A DNA stretch of 64,000 bases from Orobanche coerulescens (taxonomy: Eukaryota > Streptophyta > Magnoliopsida > Lamiales > Orobanchaceae): assembly GCA_033398695.1 (NCBI GenBank), contig CM065815.1, forward strand, positions 102,638,501-102,702,500, read 5' to 3'. The notes beneath the pieces are model-generated. The model made no database searches and had not been told where the DNA came from. It worked only from the letters and a program-made list of their open reading frames with translations. This document shows positions 39,008 to 50,160 of the stretch, one piece after another (the first letter of the stretch is position 1; every line of letters starts with the position of its first letter). A program made the position numbers and the translations under genes.

Positions 39008-41309
39008 ATTCGGTATTTTTGTTTGTAAACTCAGTTTGGAGTCTTAGTTAAGTATTCCAATTGGTTTGGACGGATTTGAATTTGATTTGGTCCTACTTTT
39101 GAATTTTATGAGACGATATATCAAAACTGTGTTTGCAGAATTTAATTTCAGTCGTGGTTTATGATTTTTCATGTTCAAACCGTAAGGAGTTAGGAGGTCT
39201 CCTTTTACAGGGGTAATATTTGAGTTATGTCTGACTTCCTAGAATTTTTGTGGATTTTTCCTGAATGAAATGATAGGCCGTTGAGACGGATTTTTCCTGA
39301 CTTTCCTGTAATTTTTGTGGATTTTTGTGGATTTTTCCTGAGCAGTTTGGGTTTGGGTATTTTTAATGTGGGTTTATACTAACTGATAAATTCTGGGAAA
39401 AATTCGTGTTGGTTCTAAAGACATTCAAGTACATGTGAGAATTTTTATGAATTTTATTTTGGAGTTCTAGTATGGAATAAAAATTCGTATATTGGTGACC
39501 TGTTTGTGTTTAAAAGGTGAAATTATGAAACATAAGAGTTAATTGATGATTAGAAGTTTTATATTGTAAATATGATACCTAGAGGGACTAATAATGTAAA
39601 TATGATGAATGTATGCATGTTTTGGCTGGAATAATGTATTAGGGACTGTTCGTGACACTTGGGAATAATTATGAGCCTTACATGCTAGTTTTGATAATCA
39701 ATGGTTTAATTGTGGAAATTAGGGTGTATTAGGGTTATTTTTTTTGTAATTTGTGATACTTGAGCGTGTAATGTGTATATATGTGATACTTGAAGTGTAT
39801 GGGCTGTATATATGTATATTTTAGTGTTTATATTCAGTTTTGACCCTTCACTTTCATTATTAACACTTTTAACCCTAAATTTTGAAGACTTGTCATAAGA
39901 AACCCTAATCTTGGAAAACATGCATAAAATGAAATCCATAACTTAACATGACATGAAAACTGTATGAGATGAATAACTAACTATTTAGAACATGTTTATA
40001 TCGAGAAAACTCGCTAATTTTGATAACCTGTTAAAATAGAAAGTTACCTAAAATAGAAAGCTGCTAAATATGGAAAGTTACAAAAAATGAAAAGATAACT
40101 AAAAGAGGTAACTTATGAGAAATGAGCTCGTCTTGATTCGTATCCACTCTTTTCTAGGTTCGGTGAAGCGGGAGTGATCCTTTTCTCCTTGTTTGTTTGA
40201 CCTTGCTTTTGCTTTGGAACTAAGGTACAGATATTCCGCACCCTTTCAGCAAGGGTGCAACTTTTCTCTCTCATGACTTACTCTCTCTCTCCTCATTATT
40301 GTATATCTGATTTTGACTTTGACTTGGTATCTGAACCTTTGATTTGAACATATGATATGGTCCTTTTATATTTAAACCTTGATATTTGATTTGAACTTTT
40401 GACCTCTGACATATATATATACTTTGATCTCGGACCGTGACTATTTGACCCTTTCAGTATTTACCCGGGCATTTTGTATTACTTTTTGTGGAGTAGCAAC
40501 AACCATAGCATTGCTGCACCAATGTTATGTACTCCAGTGGGGTTGGAGAGATGTCCCCCACCGTCCCTCGTATATTATATTTGCTTTGCCATCATTATTG
40601 TTATCTGCTTACAGGGGCGTATGGATGCATCCTAGATTTGATCTGTTTGATATTTGATTTGATTATTTTGGGCCATATTATATTTGGTGATTGGGCATGC
40701 GTGCAATGCGGTCCCTTCACATTTGGGGAGCTGATCACTCCATTGAGCTACTTTGTTTATTTGGGCTTGGTTTGGGCCTGGGGGTTAAATACTGAAATAA
40801 TTTGACACTTAACTTTGATAATCTTTGATATTTAAACCTTGATAACTTTTCATACCTAACTCTGATGAACCTTTGATATACCTTGACATACTTTTGATAT
40901 ACCTTGATATAACCAAGTGCCACTACATGTAACCTCATTTCGTATTGCTTTGTAATGCTTGTTTATTTCATATCTGTTCACTGAGCTCTTTATACTCAGC
41001 CGCTTTTCTTTCCATGCGGCAGGTACTCAGCTTATGCGGCGTTTAGCTTTGGGTATGAGAGAATGTGGACCTGCCCTAGAGTTCTTTGAATAAATGAATA
41101 TTATTTCCTTATCGTATCTTCGGATTTTTGGACATTTGTAATCGTACTTTCGTTTGTTTGGTTTTCGGGACATTTGGATGTTGGTTTAGTCCCCTTTGAT
41201 GCTCCTTGAAGAATTTATCTTAAGACTTCCGTTGTTTGGTTTGATCTGTTTGTATCTGATGTGTAACCATATTGTAATGTTTCTACCCTTGCCGGGTTGG
41301 GGCGTTACA
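39008..41309 (+). repeat. E4 3' LTR, second segment
   Basis: It continues the E4 LTR after E5. The stretch from 40082 matches the 5' LTR. It ends GGGGCGTTACA at 41309. AT-rich and without genes. Confidence 0.85.
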
Positions 41310-42057
41310 ACACAGGTCAGATTACGGAAGGACTTAGTGCATATAAGGCTAAGGTTGATCTCAACGGTAAAGATGGTAGAATGATTCCAAACAGCAGCTA
41401 TGTCTTTTACGAGCGTTCGTTGTATGCTATGCCGCTTGCATTGAGGACTTAGTATATTTCTTTGCTTAGATGTATGCATGAGAATGAATAATGTAAGCGA
41501 GCAATGTCCTCTTGCTTTGGGGTATTTATAACCTTGGAAATAGATCCGTTATAAATGTAGTCGTTGGCCGGTTGGTGAGATGTAGACATCTCTGATTGGT
41601 AGCTGCTGAATGTTTGAATTAAAGGCAGCTCGCATTTAATGCTTCAAATATTCTTTTTTTACTTTGCATTAAATGCTCTTCATCATGTTCAGACTTGTCT
41701 CTTTTCGGCCGCATTAAATATTGCCCTATCAGCACTAAATTCTACTTTAACTATGAATACTTTATGAATAAACAATGTTTATCTCACAATGGTTTAAAGC
41801 TTTTTCTTTAGACCTATTGGATGTGTTTCACTGTTCCCAAGTAGAACATTTATAGCCAGACTGTTGTATCCAACGTACTTAACTTCTGATGTATGAAGAT
41901 GTAGGCTCTGTAGGACTGGACTCTGTAGAAGATCTCTTGCTGTATGGGTGGGCTGTATGGAGTTTCCTAACAGCTTCTATACTTAGTGAAATTCTGACTT
42001 CTTAAGACTCTTTGCGGTACGTTGGTGATTATCAAAGCAGGAATATTTATCCTAACA
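41310..42057 (-). repeat. C LTR fragment, duplicated copy
   Basis: It matches 44937-45683 of the C LTR. On the minus strand it begins TGTTAGGATAAATATTCC at 42057, followed on the plus strand by ATAAC. A TATA-like TTATAAATA lies on the minus strand near 41525. Its other end is cut by E4. Confidence 0.8.
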
Positions 42058-42459
42058 ATAACTCCATTGTTGGTACTTAATAAGTGTTTGTTTTATTATT
42101 AAGCCTAGTAAATCTTTACATAAAGTATTTATGGCGCTGTAAAACTTGAGTATCTCGTGGGATGTTATGAAATATGAGAATAGAGCCACTCTGCCACATC
42201 GGCTAGTGGAGAGGGGGCGAAGTGCCTAATATGTGCATGTCTGCCTCCAAATAGCATGAGGATTTTTAGGAGATCACTGGCATTGTGGATATGGGAACTC
42301 CAAAGTTAAGCATGCTCGAGCAAGAGCAATCTCAGGATGGGTGACCTTCTGCGAAACTGATCGCGAGCTCCTGGAAACAAAACTGTGAGGGTCAGCTCAG
42401 AGGAGAGTTCCAAGAGCGGACAATATCATGTTACGGCGGAGCAGTCTTGGGATGTGGCA
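42058..42459 (+). repeat. G 5' LTR end fragment, duplicated copy
   Basis: It matches 45684-46087. It contains a 5S rRNA-like block (42294-42370) and ends GATGTGGCA before a primer-site remnant. Confidence 0.7.
42294..42370 (+). other. 5S rRNA promoter-like block, copy 1
   Basis: GAACTCCAAAGTTAAGCATG and AGGATGGGTGACC correspond to box A and box C of plant 5S rRNA genes at native spacing. Two box A bases are mutated relative to copy 2. Confidence 0.75.
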
Positions 42460-42462
42460 ATC

Positions 42463-42475
42463 TAGTATCAGAGTT
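42463..42475 (+). promoter_or_regulatory. G primer-binding site, duplicated copy (decayed)
   Basis: TAGTATCAGAGTT in place of TGGTATCAGAGC. Confidence 0.6.
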
Positions 42476-42713
42476 AAGATTATGGATATCTTGGCAGTCG
42501 GGTTAATTTAGGTTCGAGATGTATCTTTTCATCTCTTGATTAATAGATTGGGAATAACATCACTGTACCGACTACATCGTCCTGCGAGCCGTGGTTGTAA
42601 GATTTCTAAAACTCAATTATTGTCCTTTAATATTATGCCTTTTATGTTAGTTAAACTTCAAAACGATATTGCTCCTCATATATTGAGTATGTATGCTTAC
42701 GGTATGTTGAGGG

Positions 42714-43843
42714 ATGCCGTGGTCGCGGTCGTGGACACGGATACGGAATGCTGGAAGGGAAGCTTCACCCTCTGTTTCTGATTCTCTGTCGAATCAGGCT
42801 ATTCTTGGCGAACAACAAAAATCTATCAACAATGACCGAGAACGAACTATGAAGGGAAATTATCATCCTGATGTTCTTCACGTGCTTCGTCAAGTGGTCA
42901 ACCAGATGACCCAATTTGCTCAAGTGGTGGACCGAATGCAAGTGGCGATAGGTCTACAACCGAGAGAAGGATATCAAGGCATTCTGAACCTGGGCTATCA
43001 TGGGGACAAGTGGCTTCAAGAAGTGGTGATGATGTATCCACCAAAATTTGATGGTTTTCCTGGGGTACCTACATGGGATCACTGGCTGAGGGAATTGGAG
43101 AAAGTGTTTGCAAGAATTAAGTGCCTGAATGACCGAAAAGTCCCCATGTATTTTCTGATTGAAGAAGCGTCTGAGTGGTGGGAGGCCATCCGACCTGCTG
43201 ACCATGGTGCCGGTTGGGGAAAATTCAAGCTAATAATAGAAGCTCAGTATTGCCCTCGTCCGATCATGGAGGCTAAAGCTCGAGAATTCTTCTCCGTACA
43301 ACCTTTGGACTTACCCCGTGGCTCATGTGATTAAGACCCCTGGTCAGAACCGATGTAGAAAAGTTGTTTCATTTTGACATGAGGATGAAATCGGAGATAC
43401 AACGATACATGTCAAGATTTGAATGCACCACTCTCCATCAGTATCAAGATAAGCCCTGGCATATGAAATGAAAGAAACAGCAGTGGAGAAATTTTCTGTG
43501 TCCAAAAAGTAGTAAGTCTTTGGTGGTTTTTTAGTGCACAAGAATAGTAGGACCCATAAAGCCCCATCATTTTTTCACTAATACTGGAGGCCCCCACATC
43601 CATCTAGATCGGAAAGAGTTCTAGATCAGCATCAATAGTTACAGATGCAGCAAAGAATGTTTTAAATGTGGCTGATCAGGGCATTTCCGACGTGACTGCT
43701 CATTTCCTTCTGTGATATGTTATGAATGTGGATAAGAAGGACGTCGTGCGATATCTTGCAGAGATGTTGCTAGATATTTTCAAGCTCATACTTCACAGCA
43801 GGCTCAGAAAGAATCAAATGTCAATCAAACTCAGCAGACACAT
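42714..43843 (+). pseudogene. G Gag, duplicated copy, truncated
   Basis: The frame 42714-43334 encodes VLRQVVNQMTQFAQVVD, MYPPKFDGFPGVPTWDHW, LRELEKVFARIKC and IEEASEWWEAIRPADHG, a chromovirus Gag capsid. Further frames carry a double-knuckle remnant (about 43650-43740: CFKCG, a stop, then GHFRRDC and CYECG). It ends at 43843, where the sequence switches to copia Gag in the opposite orientation. This is the junction of a tandem duplication. Confidence 0.8.
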
Positions 43844-44450
43844 GTATAGCTATGGTTTTTACGTCCCATCGGGCACGGAGTGAACAAAATATTTTCAAAA
43901 CTTTCTCCTTTTGGGTATACACTTTACCCAAGTTCACCGATAATGCCGGTAAATCTGAGGTCAAGCTCCTCAAGCATTTCTGTAGGTTTCATTTCGAAAG
44001 ACTCAAACTGCTGAGTAAGTTTAGAATTTTTTTTTTGAGAGCTCAGTATCCTTGCAAATAAGCTTCAGTTTCTCCCAGATTTGCTTGGTTGGCTGACAGC
44101 TCTTTATCTTGGAGAATGTGCCTTTGTTGAGAGTGACAAATAGCGCATTCTTGGCAACATTATCCAGGTTGGCACGCTTGCGCTCATTAGTCGTCCAATG
44201 ATTGCGCTCTTTCTCGAGCATCTCAGTATAGGGTTGCCATTCCATCCTTGGGGCTGTGTTGACCTTTATGATCTTCATAGGTCCTTCCTGGATGACATAA
44301 ATCATTTCTTCATGCATGTCTGCAAGATGGGCTTACATCCCAATTCTCCAATCATCAAATTCATTAATGGAGAACATAGGAACCTTATTAATCATAGAGG
44401 AGTCCACATTATACATAGAATGATGATAGTATAAAACGAAGTTTTCAAAA
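43844..44450 (-). pseudogene. C: SIRE-like copia Gag, N-terminal half
   Basis: On the minus strand it reads VPMFSINEFDDWRIGM, stop, HLADMHEEMIYVIQEGPMKI, MEWQPYTEMLEKERNHWT, KRANLDNVAKNALFVTLN, KIKSCQPTKQIWEKLKLI, then KMKPTEMLEELDLRFTGI in another frame. This is the UBN2-type Gag of SIRE copia elements. One stop near 44335, a frameshift at the A-run near 44030, and truncation at 43844. Confidence 0.85.
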
Positions 44451-44509
44451 GCTAGTGATTTGTGAATCTGATTCAGTTAAAAATTGACTAATTCTTTTTA
44501 GAATCAACC

Positions 44510-44521
44510 TCTCGGATAGCA
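44510..44521 (-). promoter_or_regulatory. C primer-binding site, decayed
   Basis: TGCTATCCGAGA on the minus strand, 2 nt from the LTR end. It resembles TGGTATCAGAGC with two to three changes. Confidence 0.5.
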
Positions 44522-44523
44522 CT

Positions 44524-45683
44524 TGTTGGCCATAGAGTATTCAATTTCCAACTTAAAAGGTAAAAATATAATAAGCTATACAATTTTCGAAGTTAATTGC
44601 GTAGCAGAAGTTTGATAGTGAGTTGCTATGAATACAGCAACTGGGTACTCTCTTGCTTGCTTGATGCGTACAGGGTTTTCACAATGAATACTATAAATCA
44701 CAGTTAAATTAAAATAGTAAGGACGGAAAGTAAATAACGCACAAATTTAAGTGGTTCTAGGTAAACCCATGTACGTCCATTGGTCCTCCATACAGGAATG
44801 AAACGTAAATTAAAATCACTACGTACAGATTGATACAGGGACTGTAGCTTTGGCCGTTCACACAGATTGGCTTCAGCTCTTTTGACTTTCTTCTTCTCAT
44901 ACAGATCGAAGCTTCATCTTCAATACTATTCTTCACACACAGGTCGGAATAGGCAAGAATTTAGTGCACATAAGCTAAGGTTGATCTCAACGGTAAAGAT
45001 GGTAGAATGATTCCAAACAGCAGCTATATCTTTTACGAGCGTTCGTTGTATGCTGTGCTGTTTGCATTGAGGACTTAGTATATTTCTTTGCTTAGATGTA
45101 TGCATGAGAATGAATAATGTAATCGAGCAATGTCCTCTTGCTTGGGGCTATTTATAACCTTGGAAATTGATCCGTTATAAATATAGTTGTTGGACGGTTG
45201 GTGATATGTAGACGTCTCTGATTGGCGGCTGTTAAATGTTTGAATTAAAGGCAGCTCGCATTTAATGCTTCAGACATTCATTTTAACTTTGCATTAAATG
45301 CTCTTCAGCATGTTCAGACTTGTCTCTTTTCGGCCGCATTAAATGTTATCCTATCAGCACGAAATGCTACTTTTAACTGTGAATACTTTATGAATAAACA
45401 ATTTTTATCTCGCGATGGTTTAAAGCTTTTTCTTTAGAACTATTGGATGTTTTTCGCTTTTCCCAAGTAAAACTTTTATAGCCAGACTATTGTATCCAAC
45501 GTACTTAACTTCTGATGTATGAGGATGTAGGCTCTGTAGGACTGACTCTGTAGAAGATCTCTTGCATATATGGGTGGGATGTATGGAGTTTCCTAACAAC
45601 TTCTATACTTAGCGAAATTCTGACTTCTTAAGACTCTCTGCGGTACGTTGGCGATTATCAAAGCAGGAATATTTATCCTAACA
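44524..45683 (-). repeat. C 5' LTR
   Basis: 1160 bp. On the minus strand it begins TGTTAGGATAAATATTCC (45683) and ends CCAACA (44524), giving TGTT/AACA termini. ATAAC follows at 45684. A TATA-like TTATAAATA lies near 45160 on the minus strand. Confidence 0.75.
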
Positions 45684-46087
45684 ATAACTCCATTGTTGGT
45701 ACTTAATAAGTGTTTGTTTTATTATTAAGCCTAGTAAATCTTTATATAAAGTATTTATGGCGCTGTAATAAACCTGAGTATCTCGGGGGATGTTACGGAA
45801 TATGATAATGGAGCCACTATGCCACATCGGCTAGTTGAGAGGGGGCGAAGGGCCTAATATGCGCATGCCCGCCTCTAAATAGCATGAGGATTTTTGGGAG
45901 ATCACTGGCTTCGTGGATATGGGAACTCCGAAGTTAAGCGTGCTTGAGCAGGAGCAATCTCAGGATGGGTGACCTTCTGGGAAACTGCTCGCGAGCTCCT
46001 AGAAACAAAACTGTGAGGGCCAGCTCAGAGGAGAGTGTCGAGAACGGACAATATCATGTTACGGTGGAGCAGTCTTGGGATGTGTCA
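45684..46087 (+). repeat. G 5' LTR, 3' end
   Basis: The part of G's 5' LTR right of the copia insertion. It holds a 5S-like block and ends GATGTGTCA, followed by the primer-binding site. Its beginning would lie left of C, outside the window. Confidence 0.7.
45923..46000 (+). other. 5S rRNA promoter-like block, copy 2
   Basis: GAACTCCGAAGTTAAGCGTG, then CTTGAGCAGGAG, then AGGATGGGTGACC and TTCTGGGAA. Box A and box C match plant 5S rRNA, with 31 nt from box A start to box C start as in 5S genes. The 5S ends are absent, so it is not a 5S gene. Confidence 0.82.
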
Positions 46088-46090
46088 ATC

Positions 46091-46103
46091 TGGTATCGGA
46101 GCT
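46091..46103 (+). promoter_or_regulatory. G primer-binding site
   Basis: TGGTATCGGAGCT, 3 nt after the LTR end. tRNA-iMet type. Confidence 0.75.
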
Positions 46104-46315
46104 AAGATTATAGATATCTTGGCAGTCGGGTTAATTTAGGTTCGAGATGTATCTTTTCATCTTTTGGTTAATAGACTCAGAATAACATCACTGTACCGAC
46201 TATGTCGTCATGCGAGCCGTAGTTGTAAGATTTCTAAAACTCAATTATTGTCCTTTAATATTATTCCTTTTATGTTAGTTAAACTTCAAAACGATATTGC
46301 TCCTCGTATATCGAG

Positions 46316-47510
46316 TATGTATGCTTATGGTATGTTGAGAGGAGGCCGTGGTAGCGGTCGTGGACACTGATGTGGAATGCTGGATGGGAAGCTTCACCCT
46401 CTGTTTCTGATTCTCTGTTGAATCAGGCTAATCTTATTCTGGCGAACAACAGAACCTGTCAACAATGGTCGAGAACGAACTATGGAGGGAAACAATCATC
46501 CTGATGTTCTTGACATGCTTCATCAAGTGGTCAACCAGATGACCCAATTTGCTCAAGTGGTGGACCAAATGCAAGTGGCGATAGGTCTACAACAGGGAGA
46601 AGGATATCAAGGCATTCCGAACCTGGGTTATCATGGTGACAAGTGGCTTCAAGAAGTGGTGATGATGCATCCACCAAAATTTGATGGTTTTTCTGGGGTA
46701 CCTACATGGGATCACTTGTTGAGGGAATTAGAGAAAGTCTTTGCAAGAATCAAGTGCCCGAATGACCGAATAGTCCCCATGGCCCAATATTTTCTGATTG
46801 AAGAAGCGTCTGGGTGGTGGGAGGCCATCCGACCTGCTGACCATGGTGCCGATTGGGGAAAATGCAAGCTAATAATAGAAGCTCAGTATTGCCCTTGTCC
46901 GTTCAGGGAGGCTAAATCTCGAGAAGTCTTCTCCGTACAACCTTTGGACTTACCCCGTGGGTCAAGTGATTAAGACCTTTAATCATCAACTGGCATTTGT
47001 TCGATGCCTGGCCAGAACCGATGTATAAAAGTTGTTTCATTTTGACATGAGGATGAAACCGGAGATACAATGATACATGTCGAGATTTGAATGCACCACT
47101 CTCCATCAGTATCAAGATAAAGCCCTGGCATATGAAATGAAAGAAATAGTAGTGGAGAAATTTTCTGTGTCCAAAAAGTATAAAGTCTTTGGTGGTTTTT
47201 TAGTGCACAAGAATAGTAGGACCCACAAAGCCCCATCATTTTTTCACTAATACTGGAGGCCTCCACATCCATCTAGATGCGGAAAGAGTTCCAGATCAGC
47301 ATCAACAGTTACAAATGCAGCAAAGAAATGTTTTTAGCTGTGGCTGATCAGGGCATTTCTGACGTGACTGCTCATTTCCTTTTGTGATATGTTATGAATG
47401 TGGACAAGAAGGACGTCGTGCGATATCTTGCATAGATGTTTCTAGATATTTTCAAGCTCATACTTCACAGCAGGATCATAAAGAATCAAGTGTCAATCAA
47501 ACTCAGTAGA
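46316..47510 (+). pseudogene. G Gag
   Basis: A start-like MYAYGMLRGGRGSGRG stretch is followed, in another frame (46482-46973), by MLHQVVNQMTQFAQVVD, MHPPKFDGFSGVPTWDH, LRELEKVFARIKCPND and IEEASGWWEAIRPADHG. CCHC remnants follow at about 47330-47410. Several frameshifts and stops. Confidence 0.8.
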
Positions 47511-47920
47511 GTGGTCAGCCACACCAGAACTTTAGTCGGGGGAGAGGTAGAGGTCACTATGACAAGAAGGAAGCATCGAGTGTTGGGCCCGTTCCTCTAT
47601 GCCTTTATGAGATGAGGAGTACATATGATCACAGTATGGCTGTTGCATCAGGTACGGTTCAGATCCTTTCGCAACCCCTTAGTGTTTTGTTCAATACAGG
47701 AGCTACCCATTCTTTCATATCACTATCTTGTGTAAATCATTTTAAAATTTCTTGTTTTCATGAATGTGAGCCTTATATTGTGGGTTTACCGAGTGGGGAA
47801 ATAATTATGAGAAATATAGAAGCTAAAAGTTATCAGGTGTCAATGGGATCAGGAATTGGCCTTTGAATCTTATCGTGATAAATATCCATGGTGACGATCT
47901 GATTCTCGGAGACGATTGGA
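47511..47920 (+). pseudogene. G protease, active-site Asp lost
   Basis: The frame 47612-47866 has LSVLFNTGATHSFISLS, where DTGA has become NTGA. LILGDDWINRYG-like sequence follows. The Asp-to-Asn change would abolish activity. Confidence 0.8.
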
Positions 47921-48940
47921 TTAATCGTTACGGAGATATCATGAACTACCAAAGACAAATATTTCAATGATCGATGAGGACGGCTTATAATATTTATTCG
48001 AGGGATGGAGACCAGAAAGCTCAGGGAAAGTGACTAAATCAATAAAAACTATCAAATTGCTGAAACATGGTTATGCCGGATATTGGTGTTATGCAATAAA
48101 GAATGAAGAAGGAAGAGTAGAACTTTCATCTATACCCGTTGTAAATGAATTTCTGGATATATTCCTTGTTGAATTACCTGGATTACCTCCACAACGAGAT
48201 CTAGAGTTTACCATCGAGATAGAACCGGGAGCCACACCTATTTACACGGTGCCATATTGAATGGCACCTACCGCGATGTATGAGTTAAAGAAGCAACTTG
48301 AAGAGCTGTCGGACAAAGTCTATATCCAGGCAAGTGTTTCTCCCTTGGGTGCACCAGTTCTATTTGTTCGAAAGAAAGATGGATAAGTTTGGTTGTGCAT
48401 TGATTATCCGGAGCTAAACAAAGTGACGATCAAGATTAAGTACTTGTTGCCTCAAATTGATGATTTATTCTACCAATTGCAAGGAGCGATAGTGTTCTCG
48501 AAGATCAATTTGAGATTGGGATACCATCAATTGAAGATTAAAGAATCCAACATTCCAAAGTCATGATTTAGACCTCGCTACGGGCAAGATGAATTTGTGG
48601 TAATGCCATTCTATCTCACTAATGCGCCTGTTGTGTTTATGCAGTTAATGAATCGAGTATCTATAGAGTATTTGGATAAATTCGGAGTTATTTTCATCAA
48701 CGACATCTTGATCTACTCTAAAAGTTTGGATGAGCATGCTCGAGGAATGATTAGTTGTGTGTAAAGCATTTTAAATGTGAATTCTGGCTAAAGGAAGTAA
48801 TGTTCCTTGGTCATGTAGTATCAGCAGAAGAAGTCCGGGTAGATACACAAAAGGTCGAGGCAATCTTAAAGTGGGAGTCTCCTAAGAATGTGAAATAGGT
48901 CACGAGTTTCTTAGGACTTGTTGGGTACTATCATCGGTTT
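47921..48940 (+). pseudogene. G reverse transcriptase, decayed
   Basis: VELPGLPPQRDLEFTIEI, then a stop, [24 protein letters not shown] stop, [30 protein letters not shown], and [11 protein letters not shown], where the catalytic FIDD is FIND. At least five stops or frameshifts. Confidence 0.82.
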
Positions 48941-49158
48941 GTGGAGGGATTTTCCAAAATCACCCCCCCACTTACTCGATTATTGCAGAAAACCCAAAAG
49001 TTCGAATGGAATGAGAAGTGTCAAGTTAGTTTTGACGAACTTAAGAAGAGACTTAGAAAGGCTCCGATCTTAGCAATACCAAAAGGAACTGAAGGGTTCA
49101 TATTTTATAGTGATGCTTCAAATCAGGGTCTAGATTACGTACTAATACATAATGATAA
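48941..49158 (+). pseudogene. G RNase H, N-terminal part
   Basis: GFSKITPPLTRLLQKTQKF, FDELKKRLRKAPILAIP and FYSDASNQGLDYVLIHN. E6 inserts here (GATAA duplication at 49154-49158), and the rest of RNase H follows at 61307. The frame runs in phase into the E6 LTR tail, ending at 49303. Confidence 0.85.
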
Positions 49159-49766
49159 TGATACGATATCTAATATTCCAATCGAAGAAGCTCCAATAAA
49201 AATCGACGTCCACGACGATTCGCATGGCCATGCATCATTATACTTGGGAGAAAAGAATACGCGGATTGGAGTTACGTTGTTAATCGGAATCGGAGTAACG
49301 TAAAATTCGACGACGGAATCGGTCCGAAAGCATGAAAAATCGGCCATATCATGCTTGAAAGGGACCTCACTTGACTTCATATCTTTGACAAGATAATGAA
49401 GATATTTCCTTCCCCACCATAATAACAAAATCGGCCCATGCATAGATTTGAAGAAGACTTTCATCCTTCATGTCATTGTCTCTCATGTCTTAGTCACCAT
49501 AATAAGTCCAAAGAGGTTGATATCAATCTTCACAAAATCCTCCTCACTCCTTGATAAAGATCGGCCGATTTGTTGCTTGCAAGAAAGGACAATTTGTGAA
49601 GACATTTGGTGAAGATCTTCTTCATGTCACCATCAAGTCCAAGATTACTTCATGTCATGATCACATAATAAATCCAAGATGGTATCTCCTTGGATATTTT
49701 CGGCCGATTGATGTGTTGCTAGGAAGCTTCGTTTTCTCGTTTTGTTGTATTTTCTTACGGTTGGAA

Positions 49767-49784
49767 ACTACTATATATAGTAAT
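49767..49784 (+). promoter_or_regulatory. TATA box, E6 5' LTR
   Basis: ACTACTATATATAGTAAT, the family B palindrome with one mismatch. Confidence 0.6.
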
Positions 49785-49908
49785 CCTCGTTGTATTGGTA
49801 ACATATCTTGAAAGTAATAAACCTTGTATTTCTCTGAAATATACGTTGAACGAGTTCAACAAACTTTAGTTATTGTTTCGACGCGTCTCGAGATTTTAAC
49901 TTGATCAA

Positions 49909-49966
49909 TTCTCAATAGGTCTTGGGAAAAGATTACCTTTATCGAGTTATAGGTCTAGTTCGATAA
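49909..49966 (+). other. Twin UAGGUC-loop hairpins, E6 5' LTR
   Basis: Hairpin I 49909-49928 (UUCUCAA/UUGGGAA). Hairpin II 49939-49966 (UUAUCGAGUUA/UAGUUCGAUAA). Both loops UAGGUC. Confidence 0.82.
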
Positions 49967-50113
49967 AACACATCAAAATCCGTACATCTTACTACCTCAC
50001 GGCCGAATCCCATTAAAACTCGGCCACCCATAGTAAATTTCAAGTGTTACTTTGATACTTGTTAATCTTCCGTTGTATTTTATACGTATTACTTACGTAA
50101 TTCGTATCATAAG

Positions 50114-50125
50114 TGGTATCGGAGA
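50114..50125 (+). promoter_or_regulatory. E6 primer-binding site
   Basis: TGGTATCGGAGA after TAAG. Confidence 0.85.
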
Positions 50126-50160
50126 CATTTGTCTCACAGTTCTCGACGTTACTCAAGAAG

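Larger units (their letters stand above)
24424..41309 (+). mobile_element. E4: Tekay-like chromodomain gypsy element, 5'-truncated
   Basis: A plus-strand chromovirus with LTRs ending GGGGCGTTACA (25671 and 41309). The 3' LTR starts TGTAAAACCC at 31472 and is about 3.3 kb once E5 is removed. The 5' LTR lacks its first ~2 kb and starts at 24424. The interior encodes Gag, protease, RT, RNase H, integrase and a C-terminal chromodomain. It contains solo LTR sA and full element E5. No target duplication can be checked because the left end is deleted. Confidence 0.88.
49159..50109 (+). repeat. E6 5' LTR
   Basis: 951 bp. TATA site at 49767-49784 (ACTACTATATATAGTAAT, one arm base changed), twin hairpins at 49909-49966. 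Confidence 0.93.

Noticed and set aside
39700..39940. Possible host gene exon in the AT-rich stretch
   Set aside because: It lies within the E4 3' LTR between matched segments; no splice or domain evidence.
42294..46000. 5S rRNA genes
   Set aside because: Only the internal promoter part matches. The 5' and 3' ends of 5S rRNA are absent and the block lies in an LTR.
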